The notes beneath the pieces are model-generated. The model was not told where the DNA came from and ran no database searches. It was given only the letters and a program-made list of their open reading frames with translations. The position numbers and the translations under genes are program-made. DNA of 64,000 nt from contig CALXCO010000004.1 of NCBI GenBank assembly GCA_944386805.1, positions 29,872 to 93,871 on the forward strand, written 5' to 3'. This stretch comes from an uncultured Clostridia bacterium (GTDB taxonomy: Bacteria; Bacillota; Clostridia; Oscillospirales; Ruminococcaceae). Every line of letters starts with the position of its first letter. The first letter of the stretch is position 1. Below, one piece after another: positions 16,841-25,750 of the stretch.

Positions 16841-17928
16841 AAACTGCTGACAGATTTTCAGACAACCGGATAAAAAAGGGACTGTTCCCAGTTTCGACCT
16901 TTATCCTGTTTTTCGGAATGTTTGCCCTGCTGACGACGCTGCAGATGATGATGATCGGCGAGGCAATCGACTATAAAAGTCTTCCTCTTCGAAGCAGCCT
17001 TTTGGTCATCAGCTTCTGGGTACTGGCGGCGGTCGGTTCGACACTGATTTCCCGGCTGACCATCAAATACCACTACCAGAAACCGATTGAGGAGTTTTCC
17101 AAAGCGGCCCGCAAGGTCGCGTCGGGTGATTTTTCGGTCTATCTTCCGCCCAAGCATCCGATGAACAAAACCACCCTGCTCGACGTCCTGTTTATCGATT
17201 TCAACAAGATGGTCGAGGAACTGGGCAGCATCGAGACACTGAAGACGGATTTTTTCTCGAATGTGTCCCATGAAATCAAAACGCCGCTATCCGTCATCCA
17301 GTCCAACGCCGAACTGCTGCAAAAAGCCCAGCTTTCCGAGCAGCAGCGCCAGGAATCCATTACGACAATTTTACAGGCGACCAAACGGTTATCCACCCTG
17401 ATTACCAATATGCTCAAGCTCAACAAGCTGGAAAAACAGGTCATCAAGCCTCTTCCCCAAACCTACGATGTCTGTGATCAGCTGTGCATGTGTGCATTGC
17501 AGTTTGAGGACCAGTGGGAAAAGAAACAGATTGACTTTGACGCAGAGATTGAGGACAGGGTGATGATCTGCGCAGATGAAGGGCTGCTGGAAATCGTATG
17601 GACCAACCTGCTGTCCAATGCGGTCAAGTTCACGCCGGACGGCGGCAGCATCCATCTGACCCAGACTTCCGACCAGAATACCATCACCGTAACGGTATCC
17701 GATACCGGATGCGGGATGGACCAAGAGACCATCCGCAAGATTTTTGACAAGTTTTATCAGGGAGATACCTCCCATGCGACCGAAGGCAACGGGCTGGGAC
17801 TGGCGCTGGTACGGCGGATACTGGAGCTGTCGGAAGGCAGCATCTCGGTGACCAGTATTCCCGGCAAAGGCAGTACCTTTACCGTCCGGCTCCCGCTCAC
17901 TCTTTCCGACGAGGTGAACGAGAAATGA
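16837..17928 (+). CDS. Sensor histidine kinase
   Basis: The 363-residue protein has two membrane segments (about 18-40 and 55-72) with only a short loop between them, so it probably senses membrane or intramembrane signals. A HAMP-like linker follows, then the HisKA H-box FFSNVSHEIKTPLS, N-box WTNLLSNAVKF, G1 VSDTGCGM, F-box IFDKFYQGD and G2 GNGLGLALVRRI. It phosphorylates the regulator encoded just upstream. The next gene starts inside its stop codon (ATGA), so all three are translationally coupled. Confidence 0.93.
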   Translation: MKTADRFSDNRIKKGLFPVSTFILFFGMFALLTTLQMMMIGEAIDYKSLPLRSSLLVISFWVLAAVGSTLISRLTIKYHYQKPIEEFSKAARKVASGDFSVYLPPKHPMNKTTLLDVLFIDFNKMVEELGSIETLKTDFFSNVSHEIKTPLSVIQSNAELLQKAQLSEQQRQESITTILQATKRLSTLITNMLKLNKLEKQVIKPLPQTYDVCDQLCMCALQFEDQWEKKQIDFDAEIEDRVMICADEGLLEIVWTNLLSNAVKFTPDGGSIHLTQTSDQNTITVTVSDTGCGMDQETIRKIFDKFYQGDTSHATEGNGLGLALVRRILELSEGSISVTSIPGKGSTFTVRLPLTLSDEVNEK

Positions 17929-18437
17929 CGCCCTACGTACAATACGAATACCTGAACGTCTCTGCGACGGCAGACAATGCTCCGCTGCTGCTCGACTGTT
18001 ACGAAAACTTCGGCTGGACACAGGATGAGCGGCATTTTTCGTCGGATACCGGCCGTACAGTCACCCTCCACCTGAAACGGGATCGAAAAATCATCAATCG
18101 GATGGAACTGACCCGGCTGCAGCGGAACTTTGAAGGATGTTTGCAGGAAATAAAACTGCTGGAACGTTCCAGAAAACAGCTTGCATCGATATGGGCCGCT
18201 GTTCTTGCCATTATCGGAACCGCGTTTATGGCGGGAGCGGTGTTTGCGGTTACCAATGACCCGCCCCTGTATCCGCTGATGGTGCTGCTGGCCGTGCCGG
18301 GATTTGCCGGATGGGTGCTGCCGTATTTTATCTATCACCGCCTTTTTGCGCGCCAACACCGCAAGGTTCAGCCGCTGATCGATGCCAAATATCAGGAGAT
18401 TGACCAGCTGTGCGAAAAAGGGCATGCTCTCCTCTGA
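17925..18437 (+). CDS. Uncharacterized two-TM protein coupled to the two-component system
   Basis: No family is recognized with certainty. The 170-residue protein has a polar N-terminal ~75 residues (YEYLNVSATADNAPLLLDCYENFGW), a short helical stretch, two adjacent membrane helices (about 88-110 and 117-140) and a basic C-terminal tail. Its ATG overlaps the kinase stop codon by 4 bp, which strongly suggests co-translation and perhaps function as a target or accessory of the kinase. Similar small proteins occur in Clostridia without known function. Confidence 0.75.
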   Translation: MTPYVQYEYLNVSATADNAPLLLDCYENFGWTQDERHFSSDTGRTVTLHLKRDRKIINRMELTRLQRNFEGCLQEIKLLERSRKQLASIWAAVLAIIGTAFMAGAVFAVTNDPPLYPLMVLLAVPGFAGWVLPYFIYHRLFARQHRKVQPLIDAKYQEIDQLCEKGHALL

Positions 18438-18452
18438 AACTGTTTGTACCGG

Positions 18453-18491
18453 ATGCCGTTCAATGGGATTATGCCTGCTGAACGGCATTTT
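18453..18491 (+). terminator. Terminator-like hairpin
   Basis: ATGCCGTTCA (18453-18462) and its exact complement (18479-18488) are followed by only four Ts. Confidence 0.6.
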
Positions 18492-18637
18492 GCTGTCCAA
18501 ACAGCGTATCCAGCCCTGATGCAACCGGAATAAACACCGATGGAAAGTCTGGTTGCGCGGATGGAAACCGGGACTGGTAGACCTTTTGACCGGCGGATGG
18601 TATAATAAAGGCAGGAAAAGAGAAGGAGGACTTCAAT

Positions 18638-19189
18638 ATGACGTTCGGAGAAAAATTGCAGCTGCTCAGAAAATCCAAAGGCTGGACACAGGAACAGCTC
18701 GCTGCCCAGATCGGTATCTCCCGACAAGCGCTCTCTAAATGGGAATCCGATACCGCAATGCCGGACACCGAAAATGTCGTCCGGCTGAGCAGACTGTTTG
18801 CGGTCTCGACAGATTACCTGCTGCTAGACGACTACGATACTCAACCTCCCCAGTCCCCACAGGTGCCCTCTCCCGGTAGCAATCGACCGTCTGCACACCT
18901 GATTCGCCTGATTGCTGGCGGTGCCGCCAGCGGCCTTTCTGTGGTCATTCTGCTGGTGCTTGGAGTGCTCAGTTCGATCTATCCGTGCGTTTACTCTATT
19001 TCGCCTGCCGGAGTGGAATGGACCAGGGTTTATACCGGTCTGTCGGGATTTCTCAAAACCCATCATCTGGAATGGTTTTTCTGGCTGTGGTGCGCCGTTC
19101 TGGTGGGTGGTGTCTGCGTAATGGTGTACGACCGGCTGTGGCCAAAGCTCCGGCAGCTCTGGCAGATGATTCGATCAGAACGAAAATAA
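18638..19189 (+). CDS. XRE-family regulator with C-terminal membrane helices
   Basis: The 183-residue protein begins with a Cro/C1-type helix-turn-helix (FGEKLQLLRKSKGWTQEQLAAQIGISRQALSKWESDTAMPDTENVVRLSRLFAVSTDYLL, residues 3-65). A Pro/Ser-rich linker follows, then two hydrophobic helices (about 88-108 and 146-166). Membrane-anchored XRE regulators of this kind are common in Clostridia; targets are unknown. AGGAGG lies 8 bases before ATG, and TAGACC/TATAAT boxes with a 17-bp spacer precede it. A bidirectional terminator separates it from convergent folC. Confidence 0.85.
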   Translation: MTFGEKLQLLRKSKGWTQEQLAAQIGISRQALSKWESDTAMPDTENVVRLSRLFAVSTDYLLLDDYDTQPPQSPQVPSPGSNRPSAHLIRLIAGGAASGLSVVILLVLGVLSSIYPCVYSISPAGVEWTRVYTGLSGFLKTHHLEWFFWLWCAVLVGGVCVMVYDRLWPKLRQLWQMIRSERK

Positions 19190-19197
19190 TGCAAGAT

Positions 19198-19236
19198 AAA
19201 ACGGTCAGGCGGCAAAACCTGACCGTTTGACTTTTT
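19198..19236. terminator. Terminator between XRE gene and folC
   Basis: AAACGGTCAGG/CCTGACCGTTT stem. On the plus strand it is followed, after GAC, by T6; on the minus strand the T run is weak. Confidence 0.75.
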
Positions 19237-20519
19237 TAGTCAATATTATTCAGCTGTGCGCGGCAGTCAGCCGCAAGGTAAAGCGACCCGCAGATGACCA
19301 GCGCCCGCTCCTCTTCCCGTGCAAGCTCCAGTGCCCGGCTAAGCCCCTCTTTCCAGTCATCGACAACCCGGACATCTTTACAGCCCGTTCGGGCAGCAGC
19401 CGCTGTCTCTTCGGCAGACGCGGTGCGAGGATTGTCCACTGTAACCGTGATGATCTTTTCGGCGAGCGGCGCAATCACGCCCAACGCGTCGCCGAAATCC
19501 TTGTCCCGCAGCATTCCGGCAAGCAGCACCGGGCGTTTGTCACCCAGAAGCGGAGGGAGACTCTCTTTCAGTGCATTCATGCCATGGAGGTTATGCGCGC
19601 CGTCGATAATGACCGGCGGTGTCTTGCGCACCAGTTCCAGCCGGCAGGGGAAAAATACCTGCGCAATTCCCTTTTCAATCGCCTGTTCATCCAGCCCCAG
19701 CATCTTTCCGCCGGTGATCGCTGTCACCGCATTTTTGACCTGATACCGTCCCAGAAGCGGCAGTGTATAGGTGTGCCCACCATATTGGAATACCGTCCCG
19801 GACAGCCCTTCCGACAGAATCTCCACGTCCCGCAGACTGGGGATAACCAGCTCCGAGCCTGTTTCGGCGCACCGTTCCATGACGGCCGCCATCGCCTCAG
19901 GCGGCTGCTCAGGGTACAGCAGAGCCGGATTGCCCTTGATGATGGCGGATTTATCCTTTGCAATCTCTGCCGGTGTATCGCCGAGGACGGCGGTGTGGTC
20001 CAGGCCAATCCCCATAATCACCGACAGAGCCGGCGGCGGCAGGCAACAGGTCGCGTCATGCTGTCCGCCGATTCCCGCCTCAATGACCGCCGCATCGCAG
20101 CCCTGCTGCTCAAACCACAGCATTGCAAGCCCAAAATCCAGAATAAATTCGTTGACCGGCGTTCCTTCCCGCTCCATTTCCTCCACTGCTCCGGCTGCCA
20201 TTTCGACCAGCTGTGCAAGAGCCTGAGGCGGTATCATCTCCCGGTCAATCTGAATCCGCTCCCGGAATTCCAACACATACGGCGAGATAAACAGCCCAGT
20301 TTTGCACCCGGACGCGGTCAGCATCGAAGACAGCATCGCGGCGGCAGAGCCTTTGCCGTTGGTGCCGGTGATATGGACCAGACGAAGGCCGCGGCCGGGA
20401 TTTCCAAGTTTGTGCAGAAAAGCCGCCGCACGGGAAGAAGCTTCGTCCCCTTCCAATCGCAGACGCGGCCGCGCGTGGATATATTCAATTGCCTGCTGAA
20501 AAGTCAGTGTACTGTTCAT
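19236..20519 (-). CDS. folC: Folylpolyglutamate synthase / dihydrofolate synthase
   Basis: The 427-residue Mur-ligase-family enzyme adds glutamate to dihydropteroate and to reduced folates. It has the P-loop VHITGTNGKGSAAAML (about 48-63), the omega-loop region LFISPYVLEFRERIQI, EAGIGGQHDAT, GLDHTAVLG with the metal-binding His, and DGAHNLHG (about 300). AAGGAAGG precedes ATG. Together with the riboswitch-controlled folT it points to salvage and retention of folate. Whether it also has the dihydrofolate synthase activity cannot be read from sequence alone. Confidence 0.93.
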   Translation of the reverse strand: MNSTLTFQQAIEYIHARPRLRLEGDEASSRAAAFLHKLGNPGRGLRLVHITGTNGKGSAAAMLSSMLTASGCKTGLFISPYVLEFRERIQIDREMIPPQALAQLVEMAAGAVEEMEREGTPVNEFILDFGLAMLWFEQQGCDAAVIEAGIGGQHDATCCLPPPALSVIMGIGLDHTAVLGDTPAEIAKDKSAIIKGNPALLYPEQPPEAMAAVMERCAETGSELVIPSLRDVEILSEGLSGTVFQYGGHTYTLPLLGRYQVKNAVTAITGGKMLGLDEQAIEKGIAQVFFPCRLELVRKTPPVIIDGAHNLHGMNALKESLPPLLGDKRPVLLAGMLRDKDFGDALGVIAPLAEKIITVTVDNPRTASAEETAAAARTGCKDVRVVDDWKEGLSRALELAREEERALVICGSLYLAADCRAQLNNID

Positions 20520-20663
20520 ATGATCCTTCCTTTGCCGACAGTGCAGCGTCAGTTTTGTCCTCAGAATAAAAAAGTTTGCCGGACTTTACCAGTATAACAT
20601 ATTTTTTGCCGGATTGCATTATTCTGTCAAAAACAGGGCATATTCTTTGTGTAAAAATGTCCC

Positions 20664-20721
20664 TTTACAAGCGAATCTGAATATGGTATAATTTTCACAG
20701 TGATTTAGAATTATTCTAAAT
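20664..20721 (+). promoter_or_regulatory. Promoter and PerR-like operator of flavin reductase/rubredoxin operon
   Basis: TTTACA (20664-20669), a 17-bp spacer and TATAAT (20687-20692) are followed at about +5 to +23 by a perfect 9-1-9 palindrome, ATTTAGAAT-T-ATTCTAAAT (20703-20721). Its core TTAGAATTATTCTAA differs from the PerR consensus TTATAATnATTATAA at one symmetric position. The operator placement fits repression. A TTGACAGC/GCTGTCAA hairpin follows in the leader. Confidence 0.65.
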
Positions 20722-20797
20722 TTATTGACAGCATGTTTTTTATTCCCGCTGTCAATCCTTTGGGGTCATAACCGACATTGTACAGGAGGCGATATAC

Positions 20798-21307
20798 ATG
20801 GACGCAACGGTACTTTTTGATCTTTCTTATGGCGTGTACGTGGTTACAACCTGGGACGAAGGACGGGCTGTCGGCTGTATTGCCAACAGTGTTATGCAGA
20901 TCACAGCATCTCCGATGACCATTGCAGTCAGTATGAACAAAGACAACTATACCTACGACTGTTTGAAACGGGCAGATAAATTTGCCATTTCTATTCTGGC
21001 AGAACAGAGCAAACCGCGGATTATCGGCGCATTCGGATTTAAATCGGCTGCCGACCCGAAGGTCGAAAAATTTGCCGAAGTCGATCAGCGTCTGGTCAAC
21101 AACCTGCCGGCAGTTGCAGACAGCTGCGGCGTTATCACCTGCCGTCTGATTGATTCGCACGACTGCGGCACCCACACTATCTTTATCGGTGAGGTAACCG
21201 GAGCAGAACGGTTCTCGAACGCTACTCCGATGACCTATTCATATTATCACCGGGTTATCAAGGGAAAGAGCCCCAAAAACGCTCCGACCTATCAACCAGG
21301 AAAATAA
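20798..21307 (+). CDS. Flavin reductase / flavoredoxin-like protein
   Basis: The 169-residue protein is of the flavin-reductase-like FMN-binding split-barrel family: [59 protein letters not shown]. In anaerobes, such proteins bind FMN and pass electrons to or from rubredoxin, often to oxygen- or peroxide-detoxifying enzymes. The rubredoxin gene follows 16 bp downstream, and a PerR-like palindrome lies in the promoter, both supporting an oxidative-stress role. CAGGAGG precedes the start by 10 bases. Confidence 0.88.
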   Translation: MDATVLFDLSYGVYVVTTWDEGRAVGCIANSVMQITASPMTIAVSMNKDNYTYDCLKRADKFAISILAEQSKPRIIGAFGFKSAADPKVEKFAEVDQRLVNNLPAVADSCGVITCRLIDSHDCGTHTIFIGEVTGAERFSNATPMTYSYYHRVIKGKSPKNAPTYQPGK

Positions 21308-21323
21308 ACAGGAGGAAATGAAC

Positions 21324-21455
21324 ATGGAAGCAAAATATGTATGCACCGTATGTGGTTACGTTTACGACGGCGACATTCCTTTTGAGGAACTGGGCGACGA
21401 TTATGTCTGCCCTCTGTGCGGCGTAGGCAAAGACATGTTTGAAAAACAGGACTGA
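21324..21455 (+). CDS. Rubredoxin
   Basis: A 43-residue protein, [19 protein letters not shown]...[19 protein letters not shown], with the two CxxCG loops that hold the single iron. It is slightly shorter than classical rubredoxins (52-54) because the middle loop is reduced. It carries single electrons, most likely with the flavin reductase encoded just upstream. GGAGG lies 8 bases before the chosen ATG (21324); the in-frame ATG at 21318 is too close to it. Confidence 0.92.
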   Translation: MEAKYVCTVCGYVYDGDIPFEELGDDYVCPLCGVGKDMFEKQD

Positions 21456-21474
21456 TTTTTTCCTGTTTCGGAAA

Positions 21475-21514
21475 AACACGCTGGAAGGATGACTTCCGGC
21501 GTGTTTTTATTTTG
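21475..21514 (+). terminator. Terminator of flavin reductase/rubredoxin operon
   Basis: AACACGCTGGAAG pairs with CTTCCGGCGTGTT, followed by TTTATTTT. It overlaps the 3' end of the convergent AraC gene. Confidence 0.82.
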
Positions 21515-22352
21515 TGGTCTGACGTTTTTGGTATTGCCGCCGCAGTTCACCCGGTGCAGCCCCATACCGCTGACGGAACAGCTGGACTGCCAGTTTACGG
21601 TTGAAGCAGCCGTTGCGCTCAAAAATCTCTCCGACCGGCCGGTCACTCCCAATCAGGTCGTTATAAACATGCCCGATGCGAATCTCATACAGGTAATCGA
21701 CAATCCCGATACCCGTCTGTCTGCGGAACATTCTGGACAGGTAGTCCTCGCTGTAACCCAGCATCGCGGCAATATCCCGCACCCGTATCCGACGGTTATA
21801 GTTGGCCTCAATACAGCCGATAATCTGCTGGAGCCGGTCGAGGTGCCGCAGAGAATGTTCATATTCCACCCGCACCTTTCGAACCGAAAAATCCCGGACC
21901 AGCAGATACAACAGCCGGTACAGCAGACTTTTAAAGGCCAGCAGGTACCCTTCCGGCCGTTCATCGCACAAGTCCAGCATCTGGTCAAGAATCTCCCGGA
22001 TTGCCTCTCTTTTATTGCCATCCTCACCTTTGGAGCCGGGCGGCGGAAGGGTAAACATCAGCAGCTCATAGTTTTCAACCTGCCCGCTGAACAGTTCGTC
22101 GGGAATTTGCAGGACCAGCGCGTCATTAGGCTTGCTGACCACTGCATGGACGGTGCAGGAGTTGATCAGTGCAAATTCCCCTGCGGCCACTGTTTCACTG
22201 TGGTCGGGATACTCCACACGCAAACTGCCTGACCGAAGGTACAGAATTTCGAGACTGTGATGCCAGTGAGGGGTCACATTGTTGCCATCGCTGCGGGAAT
22301 GGAAGAAATGTGCCCCGGCTGCCGGGTCCTGCAAAACGATTTCATGCCGCAC
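21507..22352 (-). CDS. AraC-family transcriptional regulator
   Basis: The 281-residue protein has an N-terminal cupin-like sensory domain (HWHHSLEILYLRSGSLRVEYPDHSETVAAGEFALINSCTVHAV). Its C-terminal double helix-turn-helix includes IRVRDIAAMLGYSEDYLSRMFRRQTGIGIVDYLYEIRI and FERNGCFNRKLAVQLFRQRYGAAPGELRRQ. Such regulators usually sense sugars and activate nearby glycan genes; the closest is GH43 at 23.4 kb. The start is GTG, 7 bases after AAAGGAGG. The second recognition helix carries CFNRKLAVQLFRQRYG rather than the usual GF.d.syFsr.FKk..G, a moderate deviation. Confidence 0.88.
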   Translation of the reverse strand: MRHEIVLQDPAAGAHFFHSRSDGNNVTPHWHHSLEILYLRSGSLRVEYPDHSETVAAGEFALINSCTVHAVVSKPNDALVLQIPDELFSGQVENYELLMFTLPPPGSKGEDGNKREAIREILDQMLDLCDERPEGYLLAFKSLLYRLLYLLVRDFSVRKVRVEYEHSLRHLDRLQQIIGCIEANYNRRIRVRDIAAMLGYSEDYLSRMFRRQTGIGIVDYLYEIRIGHVYNDLIGSDRPVGEIFERNGCFNRKLAVQLFRQRYGAAPGELRRQYQKRQTTK

Positions 22353-22534
22353 GCCGACACCTCCTTTTCCCCATTATACCAGAGCGTACAGCATATGAAA
22401 AGATCGGAATGTCCAAAGCGGCAGGTTTTTGACAGTATCCGGTGAAATATGTTAAAAGTTTTTTCACCACTCCCCGCCGGCCGTTGTGCTATAATCAGGG
22501 CAACAGTCAACATCCGCCAGACGAGGTGAACAAG

Positions 22535-23302
22535 ATGGAGAAAAATTTCCTGTTTATCATGACGCCAGTCCAAATCCCCGACGCCCGTGAACAGCTGAGC
22601 AAAGCGCTGGAACAGCTGACTGAACTCTGTTCCCGCACCCGTTATCCACGACTCTGGAAGCTGACCGACAAACTGAACAGCATGCCAAAACTGCCGGAAG
22701 AAAAGCTCCGTTTCCGCCGAATATACCGGTCTGTACTCGGTATCATCAACTGGGTACTGGGGGTATTACTGCTCATGACCGGACTGATGGAGCCGGAAAT
22801 GATCATCCTGCTGGCGGCAGGTGCGGCGGGATATGGGGTTGGAACGGTTATCCTCTGGCGTAGGCTGCGCAAAACCGGCGGGATAATCAATCTGCTGCTG
22901 GGATTGCTGCTCTGTTTTGGGGCGCTTGGCAACCCGGATGCACTTGGACGGATGCTGTACCTTGGCATTCCGGCACTGGTGATCGGCATCGCATCCCTGA
23001 TTCCTTGGAGGCGCAAAAAGAAAAATCCCTATGCCCCGACGGCAGAAACTCTTCTCAGCCAGCGGCAGGAAATGGCAGTCACCCGTGTCCTTTTCTCTGA
23101 CGGCGGTGCTGAAATCGACACCGGCGGTCAGAAACAGCCGGTAAGCTATAACGAAATCGTCTGCATCATCGCATCCAAAGACCTTTACCTGCTTGGATGG
23201 AAAGACGGATTGACCGTACTCCAAAAGGCTGATCTGCAAGAACAGACCGCAGGGCAGTTTGCAGCATTTATCCGGCAGAAAATCGCATGGATTGAAATCT
23301 GA
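22535..23302 (+). CDS. YcxB-like membrane protein
   Basis: The 255-residue protein has an N-terminal cytoplasmic ~65 residues and four hydrophobic segments (about 67-84, 86-103, 113-128 and 135-153, several joined by short basic loops). Its C-terminal ~85 residues (TRVLFSDGGAEIDTGGQKQPVSYNEIVCIIASKDLYLLGWKDGLTVLQKADL) match the pattern of the YcxB-like domain. Function is unknown. GAGG lies 9 bases before ATG. A strong terminator separates it from the convergent GH43 gene. Confidence 0.7.
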   Translation: MEKNFLFIMTPVQIPDAREQLSKALEQLTELCSRTRYPRLWKLTDKLNSMPKLPEEKLRFRRIYRSVLGIINWVLGVLLLMTGLMEPEMIILLAAGAAGYGVGTVILWRRLRKTGGIINLLLGLLLCFGALGNPDALGRMLYLGIPALVIGIASLIPWRRKKKNPYAPTAETLLSQRQEMAVTRVLFSDGGAEIDTGGQKQPVSYNEIVCIIASKDLYLLGWKDGLTVLQKADLQEQTAGQFAAFIRQKIAWIEI

Positions 23303-23322
23303 ACAGCCAGTACATAAAAAAT

Positions 23323-23367
23323 GACAGCCCCCGGCGGACGTAAGTCTGCCAAAAGGCTGTCGTTTTT
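23323..23367. terminator. Bidirectional-looking terminator
   Basis: GACAGCC/GGCTGTC with an inner GGCGGAC/GTCTGCC stem, then T6 on the plus strand. Confidence 0.82.
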
Positions 23368-23386
23368 TCGTATTAAGAAACAGAAA

Positions 23387-24871
23387 TTATGCCAGCGTGA
23401 CCGTCCGGACATCCAGACTTCCCTTGCCGCTGAAATGCAGGTAAAGAGGATAATCGCCAGTCAGAGCCGGTGCATCCAGATGCACCTCTGTCCAGTCGGC
23501 ACAATCGACCGAAACAGTGATCGAAACAGCATTTTCATTGCCTTCAATGTCGGTCGAAACAGTAACAGTACCGCTAAATGCGCCGCGAACTGTCAGCACA
23601 ACGCCGCCCAGCTGCTCAAACCGGAAATACTTGTAACCGAGCACTGTTCCATCCTCGACAGCAGTGACAAACGGAATATGTTCATCATTTACCATTTCCT
23701 CGGTGATACGGGTTTGGGTCTTCATGACCGGATTATTGTAGTTGATTGAATCGGTGGTAGTAGGGCTGGTCAGGTGGCAGGCAATCGCGGCCGGATATTC
23801 GCCTTTGCCGCAAAGCGGGCCGCCATTGAGGCCGCAGGAGGTGATCTCCACCTGTGCAATGCTGCCGTCGGGACGAATTTCAATCTTTTCAGCACAACCC
23901 TGACGGGAGTATTCGGTGCCGTTGGTCTGGCGATGATAGAAGATGTACCATTCCCCGTTGGCCTGTACCATACCGCCGTGGTTGTTGCCGAGGGTATTGA
24001 CCGGCTGGGTGCGGCCATTCAGGCCGATATCGCCATTGGAAACGATCGTGCCGCCGTAGACAAAGCCGCTGTCGGGACGGTCGCTGGTCGCATAGCACAG
24101 CTCATGGCTCTTGTGGGAAGAGTAGACAAAGTAGTATTTGCTGCCGACCTTACGGATAGAGGATGCTTCAAAGAATCCGTGTCCCTCAAACCCGGTACCT
24201 GCGGTATGATGACCACCGGGAATCAGCACGCGGGGCGTTTCCTTCAGGGTGAGCATATCGGGTTCCAGCTCGGCAACCATACCGTTTTCGCCAAACTGGA
24301 TATTCATCAGACGTTCAATTGTTGCGCGGCTTTCGACGGGGACTTTTTCCAGTTCCTCTTTGGAGAGTTTGGGAAACTTCATTTCCTTCTCACAGGCAGG
24401 TGCAAAGCCATAGTAGAGGTATACCCGTCCGTCATCATCGGTCAGCACAGCCGGATCAAACGGCATGAACTCCCGCAGCACCTTTCCGTCGGGATAATGG
24501 ATATGTCCGTAAAACTCGAACGGTCCGGCAGGTGAATCGCTGACCGCAACGCCGATTTCGGGATAGAAGGAGAAGCAATAATAAATATAATACCGTCCAT
24601 CGGGACCACGGGTGACATCGGGTGCCCAGAGCTGCAATTTGTCGTCAGCATTGGAAGGGTCCTGATCACGGCGGTAAATGACCCCTTCATACCGCCAGTC
24701 GGTCAGATCGTTTTCAGGTGCCGACCAGGTGACATAATGTCCTTCGCAGTATTTAACGCCGCCGGGGACGTCATGGGAACCGTAGATATAAACCCGTCCG
24801 TCAAACAGATGGGGTTCACCGTCGGGGACAAATTCCGTCAGCGGAAGATAAGGATTACAGACCTGTTTCAT
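23387..24871 (-). CDS. GH43 glycoside hydrolase with C-terminal beta-sandwich
   Basis: The 494-residue enzyme has a five-bladed beta-propeller of family 43 (beta-xylosidase/alpha-L-arabinofuranosidase type). Visible are the catalytic-base Asp in VPDGEPHLFDGRVYIYGSHD, LWAPDVTRGPDGRYYIYYCF, the pKa-modulating Asp region FMPFDPAVLTDDDGRVYLYYG, and the acid Glu in GHGFFEASSIRKVGSKYYFVYSS. About 120 C-terminal residues look like a CBM6-type sandwich (YKYFRFEQLGGVVLTVRG...VHLDAPALTGDYPLYLHFSGKG). There is no signal peptide, so it is intracellular. The start MKQVCNPYLP is 8 bases after AAAGGA. It probably acts with the GH3 enzyme on arabinoxylan oligosaccharides. Confidence 0.9.
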   Translation of the reverse strand: MKQVCNPYLPLTEFVPDGEPHLFDGRVYIYGSHDVPGGVKYCEGHYVTWSAPENDLTDWRYEGVIYRRDQDPSNADDKLQLWAPDVTRGPDGRYYIYYCFSFYPEIGVAVSDSPAGPFEFYGHIHYPDGKVLREFMPFDPAVLTDDDGRVYLYYGFAPACEKEMKFPKLSKEELEKVPVESRATIERLMNIQFGENGMVAELEPDMLTLKETPRVLIPGGHHTAGTGFEGHGFFEASSIRKVGSKYYFVYSSHKSHELCYATSDRPDSGFVYGGTIVSNGDIGLNGRTQPVNTLGNNHGGMVQANGEWYIFYHRQTNGTEYSRQGCAEKIEIRPDGSIAQVEITSCGLNGGPLCGKGEYPAAIACHLTSPTTTDSINYNNPVMKTQTRITEEMVNDEHIPFVTAVEDGTVLGYKYFRFEQLGGVVLTVRGAFSGTVTVSTDIEGNENAVSITVSVDCADWTEVHLDAPALTGDYPLYLHFSGKGSLDVRTVTLA

Positions 24872-24956
24872 TGCGCTCATCCTTTCAAAATCGATACAGT
24901 CGGGCCATTCGGCGCCGCCTCACTGTCTCCATGATAACACAGACCGACCGACAAAA

Positions 24957-25002
24957 AAAGGTCGGAATACGACCGCTTTATGGGATAATTCCGACCTTTT
25001 TT
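24957..25002 (-). terminator. Terminator downstream of HD hydrolase gene
   Basis: AAAGGTCGGAAT/ATTCCGACCTTT arms with long A/T tails on both sides. Read leftwards it ends in seven Ts after the HD gene. Confidence 0.85.
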
Positions 25003-25052
25003 ATTCAATTTCAGGATTTGTGCAGGATAACAGGGGATAAAACCGTACTGCT

Positions 25053-25730
25053 TTACTCTGAAAGCTGCTCGAAAAGCTGCCGGCGCAGTTCACAGCTTTC
25101 GCTGATTTCTTCCCGCAGTGCGTGATAGAAATCCTCTGCCGCCGCCATCCGACGTGCAGCAATCCGACGGGCATAATCGGTGAAAAAGCGCGGTTCCAGT
25201 TTGGAGAGCTTGAAACAGTATTCGTGCAGAAAGGATTCTTCACCCGGAAGGTCACCCTCTGAAAGCGTTCCATCCGGATGCAGCAGGTAGAGCGGCTCAT
25301 TGTGTGCCCCTTCGTACATCAGTGTCCTGGCGACACCCATCGCGCCGGTGACGTCCAGCTTGTCGGCGTCAAACAGGATTCTGGCCTCAATTGACTGCGG
25401 CGGCTGTCCGCTGCGGTAACGATGGGCAGCAATACAGTCCCGCACCTGACCGGCGTCTTCCTCTGTCCAGCCGATACCGGTCAGAAAACGGTATGCCTTT
25501 TCCGCTCCAACCGCCGCATGGTCAAGCGTGGGGTCGATGTTTTCCTCCTGCCGTCCGACATCGTGCAGCAAGCAGGCGGCGGTCAGAATACGAAAATCCG
25601 GCTTTTCATCGACATGCCGGGCAATATCGACCGCCGCCGTCAGTACCCGCCAGACATGCTCCCGGTCGTGTGCCATATCCCGCATACAGTTTTCCATGTA
25701 ATCGCAGATCATGCGAAATTCCTCTTTCAC
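25053..25730 (-). CDS. HD-domain phosphohydrolase
   Basis: The 225-residue protein shows the HD motif series: H in MAHDREHVWRVL, LTAACLLHDVGRQ (HD pair), HRYRSGQPP and the later Asp in ILFDADKLDVTGAMGVART. It belongs to the YedJ/uncharacterized HD hydrolase group, metal-dependent phosphohydrolases acting on nucleotides or similar substrates. The true substrate is unknown. The start is GTG, 8 bases after AGGAGG. A 31-codon gene ends 20 bp before it. Confidence 0.85.
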   Translation of the reverse strand: MKEEFRMICDYMENCMRDMAHDREHVWRVLTAAVDIARHVDEKPDFRILTAACLLHDVGRQEENIDPTLDHAAVGAEKAYRFLTGIGWTEEDAGQVRDCIAAHRYRSGQPPQSIEARILFDADKLDVTGAMGVARTLMYEGAHNEPLYLLHPDGTLSEGDLPGEESFLHEYCFKLSKLEPRFFTDYARRIAARRMAAAEDFYHALREEISESCELRRQLFEQLSE

Positions 25731-25750
25731 GATCAATTCCTCCTGTACAG

